Positions 5,371-10,168 of a DNA stretch of 10,168 nucleotides are shown piece by piece (position 1 is the stretch's first letter; each line of letters begins with the position of its first letter). The notes under the pieces were generated by a model, which saw only the letters and a program-made list of their open reading frames with translations, did no database searches and was not told the origin of the DNA. The DNA is from Deltaproteobacteria bacterium (GTDB lineage Bacteria > Desulfobacterota > Syntrophia > Syntrophales > UBA2192). The position numbers were made by a program, and so were the translations under genes. Where the stretch lies: positions 1-10,168 of the forward strand of contig JAPLJU010000055.1 in the NCBI GenBank assembly GCA_026388445.1. The letters run 5' to 3'.

Positions 5371-6729
5371 ATGAAAAAAGTAAAAACCTCATTTTTCTGC
5401 CAGAACTGCGGCCACCAGTCCCTGAAGTGGGTGGGAAAGTGCCCCTCCTGCGGGCAGTGGAACACCTTCGTCGAGGAGGAAATCCGGGATGTAAGCCCGG
5501 GCGCAAGGGCGGAGCTTACCTTCAATGAAAAACCCCTTCCCATGGACACCATCACGTCGGACGAGCGGGAGCGGCTGAAAAGCGGCATCGAGGAGGTAGA
5601 CCGCGTCCTCGGCGGGGGTATCGTTCGGGGATCGGCCGTCCTCGTGGGCGGTGATCCGGGGATCGGCAAGTCAACACTCCTTCTCCAAGTCATGCAGCGC
5701 CTGGCTGCGAAAGGTCTCAAGGTCCTCTACGTGTCGGGCGAGGAGTCGGCGCGGCAGATCAAGATGCGCGGTGAGCGGATCGGGGCCACATCGGGCAACA
5801 TCCTCATCCTCGTTGAGGTGGATCTGGAAAACATCATCAAGTACATCCGCGAGACAAAGCCCGCCGCCGTCGTCGTTGACTCCATTCAGACGGTTTACAG
5901 CTCTCATTTGTCCTCGGCGCCAGGGAGCGTGGGGCAGGTGCGGGAGGCCTCGGAGCGTCTCATCATTTTCGCCAAAAAATCCGGCATCCCCGTCTTCCTC
6001 ATCGGGCATGTGACCAAGGACGGCTCCATCGCGGGGCCCAAGGTGCTCGAGCACATGGTGGACACGGTACTCTACTTCGAGGGGGACTCCGGGCATTCCT
6101 ACCGGATGATTCGCGGCATGAAGAACCGCTTCGGGCCCACAAACGAGGTGGGCGTCTTCGAGATGAGGGACCGCGGCCTCGTCGAGGTCCTGAATCCCTC
6201 GGAGTACTTCCTGGCGGAGCGTCCCGAGGGCTCCTCGGGCTCCGTCGTCGTCCCGAGCATGGAGGGGACAAGGCCCATCCTCGTGGAGATCCAGTCGCTC
6301 GTTTCCCCGACGAACTTCGGCATGCCCAGAAGGACGGCCATCGGTGTGGACGCAAACCGCGTTTCGCTCCTCGTGGCCGTCCTCGAGAAGGTCTGTGGTC
6401 TACGCCTCGGGAGCCATGACGTCTTCATCAACGTAGCGGGCGGTGTGCGGGTCACAGAGCCGGCCGTGGATCTCGGCATCATCTCAGCCATGGCCTCGAG
6501 CTTTCTTGATCGGACCATCGATCCCGGCACGGTCGTTTTCGGCGAAGTGGGCCTCACGGGCGAATTGCGGGGCATCCACCAGATGGAGCTGAGGATCCGG
6601 GAGGCCGAACGGATGGGGTTCACCCGCTGCATCCTTCCCAGAACCACGCCGCGGGAGGCCGGGAAATTCGGCAAGATTCGGGTCGTCAAGATCAGAAACA
6701 TCCGCGAGCTCATCGAGAACCTTTTTTAG
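5371..6729 (+). CDS. radA: DNA repair/recombination protein RadA (Sms)
   Basis: RadA is a RecA-like, DnaB-like ATPase that drives branch migration of recombination intermediates in the cytosol. The 452-residue product has the usual length and full domain order. A four-cysteine zinc finger has C10-x2-C13 and C24-x2-C27. The Walker A loop GDPGIGKS lies at about 94-101 and Walker B VVVD at about 167-170. The RadA signature KNRFG lies at about 251-255. The C-terminus (from about 270) is the Lon-protease-like domain without protease use. The ATG follows a weak ribosome site (no clear GGAG), but it is the right start because the zinc finger begins nine residues in. It is transcribed away from serC. 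Its stop TAG is directly followed by the truncated response regulator, so the two may be cotranscribed, but the RadA C-terminus looks whole. Confidence 0.97.
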   Translation: MKKVKTSFFCQNCGHQSLKWVGKCPSCGQWNTFVEEEIRDVSPGARAELTFNEKPLPMDTITSDERERLKSGIEEVDRVLGGGIVRGSAVLVGGDPGIGKSTLLLQVMQRLAAKGLKVLYVSGEESARQIKMRGERIGATSGNILILVEVDLENIIKYIRETKPAAVVVDSIQTVYSSHLSSAPGSVGQVREASERLIIFAKKSGIPVFLIGHVTKDGSIAGPKVLEHMVDTVLYFEGDSGHSYRMIRGMKNRFGPTNEVGVFEMRDRGLVEVLNPSEYFLAERPEGSSGSVVVPSMEGTRPILVEIQSLVSPTNFGMPRRTAIGVDANRVSLLVAVLEKVCGLRLGSHDVFINVAGGVRVTEPAVDLGIISAMASSFLDRTIDPGTVVFGEVGLTGELRGIHQMELRIREAERMGFTRCILPRTTPREAGKFGKIRVVKIRNIRELIENLF

Positions 6730-6776
6730 CGGATGACCCCCGCACAAGAAAGCCCCACCTCATCCTTCTGGATCTG

Positions 6777-7310
6777 ATGCTGCCGGGCATCCAGGGATTG
6801 GAGGTCTGCAAAATTCTCCGGAACAAGTCTGAGACGGCTTCCGTTCCCATCATCATGCTGACGGCGAAGGGCGATGAAGTGGACAAGGTCCTCGGCCTCG
6901 AAATCGGGGCCGATGACTACGTGACAAAACCCTTCAGCATCAAAGAGCTCCTGGCCAGGATCCGGGCTCTTCTGCGGAGATTGGAACCGGTAAAGGGGAA
7001 GGCCGAAGTCTTCGAATACGGTGGCCTTCGAATCGATTTCGAATCCCATAAAGTTGCCGTGGACGGCAAAAGCGTCAATCTAAGCCCCACGGAGTTTCGT
7101 CTTCTCAAGTTTCTCTCACAGAATCCGGGGCGCGTCTACAGCCGGGAGCTCCTCCTGAACCACGTCTGGGGGGATGAAGCCTTTGTGGAACCCCGCACCG
7201 TCGATGTTCACATACGCCGCCTGAGGGCCCAGATCGAAAAGAACCCCGAAAAGCCCCGATACATATCCACCGTGAGAGGTGCTGGATACAAATTCACGGA
7301 AAGGGATTGA
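6777..7310 (+). CDS. N-terminally truncated PhoB-like response regulator (probable pseudogene)
   Basis: The family-like sequence begins at about 6747 (RKPHLILLDLMLPG), before any start codon. The phospho-accepting aspartate codon is at 6771-6773, two codons ahead of the first ATG. Present are the receiver threonine (MLTAKGDE), the lysine (VTKPFSIKELLARIRALLRR) and a complete OmpR/PhoB-type winged helix. The helix runs from LSPTEFRLLKFLSQNPG through VWGDEAFVEPRTVDVHIRRLR to TVRGAGYKF. Missing are the first strand with its acidic pair, helix 1, strand 2 and helix 2, about 45 residues. The frame runs back without a stop into the last codons of radA, so the cut lies at or just after the radA stop. 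No ribosome site precedes the ATG. The winged helix and neighbouring pst genes point to PhoB. A full receiver cannot form, so this is a relic, a deregulated DNA-binding fragment, or an assembly join. No phoR is in view. Confidence 0.8.
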   Translation: MLPGIQGLEVCKILRNKSETASVPIIMLTAKGDEVDKVLGLEIGADDYVTKPFSIKELLARIRALLRRLEPVKGKAEVFEYGGLRIDFESHKVAVDGKSVNLSPTEFRLLKFLSQNPGRVYSRELLLNHVWGDEAFVEPRTVDVHIRRLRAQIEKNPEKPRYISTVRGAGYKFTERD

Positions 7311-7384
7311 CCACTCCCCCGACATCCCCATCTCGCGTTCCCCCTTCAGGACCTTATCTCAAAATTCATAGGATCTTCACTGAA

Positions 7385-7402
7385 CCGTCATCACATTGTA
7401 AC
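7385..7402 (+). promoter_or_regulatory. Pho box upstream of pstS
   Basis: CCGTCAT, CACA, TTGTAAC matches the 18-bp PhoB-binding consensus (two CTGT(C/A)A(T/C) half-sites in direct repeat at 11 bp). Each seven-base half-site has one mismatch. A weaker third half-site, TCTTCAC at 7374-7380, stands in the same 11-bp register. The box ends ten bases before the proposed -10, the geometry of PhoB-activated promoters that lack a normal -35. Confidence 0.75.
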
Positions 7403-7412
7403 AATAAAGCCT

Positions 7413-7418
7413 TATGTT
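7413..7418 (+). promoter_or_regulatory. pstS promoter -10 element
   Basis: TATGTT (four of six to TATAAT) lies ten bases after the Pho box and about 40 bp before the pstS ATG. No -35 hexamer is expected, since PhoB bound at the box replaces it. The call depends mainly on spacing from the box. Confidence 0.5.
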
Positions 7419-7459
7419 GTTGCCGACTCTCAAGATCAATGAGAAGGAGGACAGAATAG

Positions 7460-8278
7460 ATGTCAAAAATCGCTCAAGGGTTCGTTATCAGCCTTGTTTG
7501 CTGTGCCTTTCTCGCCGGAGCTGCTGCGGCGAAGGAAAACATAGTCGTTAACGGCTCAACAACGGTGCTGCCGATTTCACAGGCGACCGCCGAAGCCTAC
7601 ATGAAGAGAAATCCCGGCGTAAACATCTCGATCTCCGGGGGCGGTTCCGGAAACGGGATCAAAGCGCTCATCGACAGAACAACCCGGATCGCAAATTCTT
7701 CCCGGCCCATGAAAAAGGAAGAGGAGCAGCTCGCGGCGTCGAAGGGAGTGAAGCCCGTCGCCCACACGGTGGCCATCGATGCCCTCACGCCCGTCGTCCA
7801 TCCCACAAACCCCGTGAACGACCTGACCCTGGAGCAGTTGAGCCTCATCTACCAGGGAAAAATCACAAACTGGAAGGAAGTCGGCGGGAAGGACATGAAG
7901 ATCATCGTCATATCGAGGGATACGAGCTCTGGCACCTACGAATCCTGGCAGGAGAAGGTTTTGCACAGGGAGAAGGTGACCCCGAGGGCCCAGCTCCAGG
8001 CCTCGAGCGGAGCCGTCGTGCAGGTCATTTCCAAGAACCGGTACGCCATCGGTTACGTGGGGATCGGCTACGTCAATAAAAGCGTGAAGGCCCTGACCGT
8101 CAACGGCGTTGAAGCTTCGGCCAAAAACGCCCTGGACGGAACGTATTCCATCGCGCGGCCTCTTTACATGTTCACCGATGGACAGCCAACAGGTGCCGTG
8201 GCCGATTACATCAGGTTTGTCCTGAGCCCTGAAGGCCAGAAGATCGTGAAGCAGCAAGGGTTCGTGCCGGTGAAGTAA
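7460..8278 (+). CDS. pstS: Periplasmic phosphate-binding protein PstS
   Basis: PstS captures inorganic phosphate in the periplasm and hands it to the PstCA channel. Residues 1-24 form a classical signal peptide with a hydrophobic core (VISLVCCAFLAGAAAA) and a likely cut AAA|KEN. The cysteines at 14-15 are not in a proper lipobox, so it is probably soluble. The mature part has the phosphate loops NGSTTVLPIS (about 31-40), SGGGSGNGIKALI and RDTSSGTYESW, and the typical QASSGAVVQVISKNRYAIGYVG and C-terminal GQKIVKQQGFVPVK. At 272 residues it fits the shorter PstS subfamily (TIGR02136-like). AAGGAGG stands nine bases before the ATG. It is the first gene of the pst operon, behind a Pho box, so it should rise under phosphate starvation. 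Confidence 0.96.
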   Translation: MSKIAQGFVISLVCCAFLAGAAAAKENIVVNGSTTVLPISQATAEAYMKRNPGVNISISGGGSGNGIKALIDRTTRIANSSRPMKKEEEQLAASKGVKPVAHTVAIDALTPVVHPTNPVNDLTLEQLSLIYQGKITNWKEVGGKDMKIIVISRDTSSGTYESWQEKVLHREKVTPRAQLQASSGAVVQVISKNRYAIGYVGIGYVNKSVKALTVNGVEASAKNALDGTYSIARPLYMFTDGQPTGAVADYIRFVLSPEGQKIVKQQGFVPVK

Positions 8279-8328
8279 ATCAGCAACGTCCGGTTTACGA
8301 AGGCCCCCTCTTTCATCCATGATCACAA

Positions 8329-8380
8329 GGGCCCGTCGAATCTCGGTCGCACGGAACACGGGCCCTAAAGATATTTTTTC
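8329..8380 (+). terminator. Stem-loop between pstS and pstC with downstream T-run
   Basis: GGGCCCGT (8329-8336) and ACGGGCCC (8358-8365) pair perfectly over eight bases around a 21-base loop. A run of six Ts follows at 8374-8379, eight bases further on. The GC-rich stem just before pstC fits partial termination or protection of the pstS message, so that the binding protein is made in excess over the membrane subunits. The gap before the Ts makes it a weak intrinsic terminator. RNA stabilisation is an equal alternative. Confidence 0.5.
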
Positions 8381-8395
8381 TCAGGGATATCGACC

Positions 8396-9283
8396 ATGCC
8401 AAGAAGGCTGAAAGAGATCGTCATAAAGTATGTTTTTTTTCTATTTGCCTCCATATCCATCTTTATTCTCGGCCTCATCGTTGCCTTTCTCTTCCGGGAG
8501 GGCATCCCGATCTTCAGCGTCGTTTCGGTGAGCGATTTTATCTTCGGCCTGGAGTGGTACCCGACCTTTAATCCCCCTTCATTTGGAATCTGGCCGCTCA
8601 TCGTGGGCTCCTTCATCGTGACCTTCTTTGCCACCGTGATAGCCGTCCCGCTGGGGGTCCTCTCCGCCGTCTACATCTCGGAGATTGCCCCCTCATGGAT
8701 CAAGGAGATCCTGAAACCCGTCATCGAGCTTCTGGCGGGCCTCCCCTCCGTGGTGCTCGGGTTTTTCGGGATGGTGGTCCTGGCCCCCTGGCTCCAGGAC
8801 ACCTTTGACCTGCCGACGGGACTCAACATCGTCAACGCCTCTTTCATGCTTGCCCTGATGGCCGTCCCGACCATCTCGAGCATCTCGGAGGATGCCCTCT
8901 ACGCGGTGCCCAAGGAGTTCAAGGAGGCCTCCTATGCCCTGGGGGCGACCAAGTCCGAGACCATTCTCAAGGTGATCATCCCGTCAGCCTTGTCAGGCAT
9001 ATCCACGGCGGTCATCCTCGGGATGGCAAGGGCCATCGGAGAGACCATGGTGCTGCTCATGGTGGCGGGCGGTGCAGCGGCCATTCCGGAGAGTCTCTTC
9101 GATTCCGTGCGCCCCATGCCGGCATCGATCGCGGCGGAGATGGGAGAGGCGCCTTTCAGAAGCGAACATTACCATGCGCTTTTCGCCACGGGAATTGTCC
9201 TTTTTGTATTAACATTAGCATTCAATCTTATTGCCGATTATGTATCGAACAAATTCAAAGAAGTGGGCTCTGCAACTCTATAG
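8396..9283 (+). CDS. pstC: Phosphate ABC transporter permease PstC
   Basis: PstC is one of the two inner-membrane subunits of the PstSCAB phosphate importer. The 295-residue product has about six hydrophobic spans, the first at about 11-33. The loop typical of PstC reads ELLAGLPSVVLGFFGMVVLAPWL. The cytoplasmic coupling (EAA) loop reads AVPKEFKEASYALGATKSETILKVIIPSALSGI and contacts the ATPase PstB. ARAIGETMVLLMVAGG follows. AGGGA stands eight bases before the ATG. The gene follows pstS after 117 bp containing a stem-loop, and its 3' end runs into pstA. It is expected to be phosphate-regulated through the Pho box ahead of pstS. Confidence 0.96.
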   Translation: MPRRLKEIVIKYVFFLFASISIFILGLIVAFLFREGIPIFSVVSVSDFIFGLEWYPTFNPPSFGIWPLIVGSFIVTFFATVIAVPLGVLSAVYISEIAPSWIKEILKPVIELLAGLPSVVLGFFGMVVLAPWLQDTFDLPTGLNIVNASFMLALMAVPTISSISEDALYAVPKEFKEASYALGATKSETILKVIIPSALSGISTAVILGMARAIGETMVLLMVAGGAAAIPESLFDSVRPMPASIAAEMGEAPFRSEHYHALFATGIVLFVLTLAFNLIADYVSNKFKEVGSATL

Positions 9284-9335
9284 AACGCAGGACTCCCGGG
9301 GGATCCAGGCGCAGGAGAACGCCCTGAATCCGTCC

Positions 9336-10168
9336 ATGCGTTGGCGGCACATCAAGGAAGGCATCTTTTTTTCCGTTGTTCGCCTTTCCGCCCTGGTGAT
9401 CGCCCTGGCCCTGGGAGGACTCCTCTTCTATATTTTTTATAACGGTTACCAGGCGATCAGCTGGGAATTCCTGACACAGCCCCCCACCGATGCGATGACG
9501 AAGGGGGGGATCATGCCGGCCATCCTGGGGACCATATACCTGACTTTGGGGGCGATTCTCATTGCCCTTCCGCTGGGCATCATGTCTGCCATATACCTGA
9601 GTGAATACGCGAAGCAGGGGGCCGTGGTGAGGGTCATCCGGCTGGGTGTGAACTGTCTTGCCGGTGTGCCGTCCATCGTTTTCGGACTCTTCGGGCTCGG
9701 TCTCTTTGTCGTGTATTTCAAGTTCGGAGCGTCGATCCTCTCGGGTTCCCTGACACTCGGTTTCTTGATCCTTCCGACCATCATCGGTGCCTCCGAGGAG
9801 GCGCTCAGGGCCGTTCCGCAGACCTTCCGGGAGGCGTCACTCGCGCTCGGCGTTTCCAAGTGGCAGACCATCTACCGGACCGTTTTACCCAACGCCCTGC
9901 CGGGGATCCTCACCGGTTCCATCCTCGGGATCGGCCGGGCTGCGGGGGAGACGGCACCGATCATGTTCACGGCTGCGGCCTTCTTTACGATCAAGCTTCC
10001 CTCGTCCATCTTCGATGAGGTCATGGCCCTGCCGTTTCACATCTATGTGCTCGCCACGGCGGGGACGCATATTGATGAAACGAGACCCATCCAGTTTGGA
10101 ACGGTGCTTGTGCTGGTGGCCCTGGTGCTCAGCGTTGATCTTGTGGCCATCGTGATTCGAAGCGCCGT
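9336..10168 (+). CDS. pstA: Phosphate ABC transporter permease PstA (3' end beyond window)
   Basis: PstA pairs with PstC to form the phosphate channel. The 277 codons in view have a first membrane span (about 13-37), the TIYLTLGAILIALPLGIMSAIYLSEYA segment, LAGVPSIVFGLFGLGLFVVYF, and the coupling loop AVPQTFREASLALGVSKWQTIYRTVLPNALPGIL. They are followed by GRAAGETAPIMFTAAAFF and a last span cut near the window edge. Only about ten residues seem to be missing. The start is uncertain. The ATG at 9336 has its AGGAG (9313-9317) 18 bases away, which is too far. A CTG at 9324 stands six bases from that site and would give a Leu/Met-Asn-Pro opening. An in-frame ATG at 9240 would overlap pstC by 44 bp, with no ribosome site. 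pstB and phoU should follow to the right. Confidence 0.93.
   Translation, partial: MRWRHIKEGIFFSVVRLSALVIALALGGLLFYIFYNGYQAISWEFLTQPPTDAMTKGGIMPAILGTIYLTLGAILIALPLGIMSAIYLSEYAKQGAVVRVIRLGVNCLAGVPSIVFGLFGLGLFVVYFKFGASILSGSLTLGFLILPTIIGASEEALRAVPQTFREASLALGVSKWQTIYRTVLPNALPGILTGSILGIGRAAGETAPIMFTAAAFFTIKLPSSIFDEVMALPFHIYVLATAGTHIDETRPIQFGTVLVLVALVLSVDLVAIVIRSA

Noticed and set aside
7311..7373. Terminator after the response regulator
   Set aside because: The segment is C-rich with no stem and T-run. Nothing there supports a terminator.
7473..7502. PstS as a lipoprotein because of the cysteine pair in its signal peptide
   Set aside because: The residue before the first cysteine is valine, so the lipobox rule fails, while a normal signal-peptidase I site follows (AAA|KEN).

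Overview
The window looks like chromosomal DNA of a GC-rich Gram-negative bacterium, most plausibly a member of the Desulfobacterota (former Deltaproteobacteria, Syntrophales-like). That placement is an inference. It rests on the gene neighbourhood, the variant (Caulobacter/Methanosarcina-type) phosphoserine aminotransferase, and a dyad repeat with GGCTGTT(C)AAAAAGGCC-like ends of a kind I recall from such genomes. No single marker settles it.

Layout. Positions 1-380 are AT-rich and hold no convincing gene. They run into the wreck of a tyrosine-recombinase C-terminus (about 380-670) whose frame carries a TGA just before the active-site tyrosine and otherwise reads on into the 3' half of a minus-strand tRNA-Lys(TTT) gene at 714-790. 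This is the usual scar of an integrative element that used a tRNA 3' end as its attachment site. Positions 791-5190 form a minus-strand block read as serC, serA, purA and then tRNA-Lys. serC and serA are 36 bp apart and form an operon for two consecutive steps of serine synthesis. A 125-bp dyad repeat touches the serA stop codon and lies between serA and purA. Small tandem repeats lie between purA and the tRNA.

The 5191-5370 gap is divergent. It carries a well-spaced serC promoter whose -35 hexamer sits inside a perfect 7+7 palindrome. radA follows on the plus strand (5371-6729). Directly at its stop codon begins a PhoB-like response regulator that lacks roughly the first 45 residues of its receiver domain, apparently a deletion scar or a misassembly. 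Downstream is a phosphate-uptake operon: a near-consensus Pho box placed correctly over a -10 element, then pstS, an intergenic stem-loop, pstC and pstA. pstA runs off the right edge, and pstB and phoU would be expected beyond it.

Functionally the block combines serine synthesis (SerC, SerA), the committed step to AMP (PurA), recombination and repair (RadA), and Pho-regulated high-affinity phosphate import (PstSCA). I found no CRISPR array, no intact mobile element and no clearly new multi-gene system. The most interesting items are the truncated PhoB beside a still recognisable Pho box, the dyad repeat that may lend a -35 element to purA, the serC/radA palindrome, and the recombinase remnant that reads into the tRNA.
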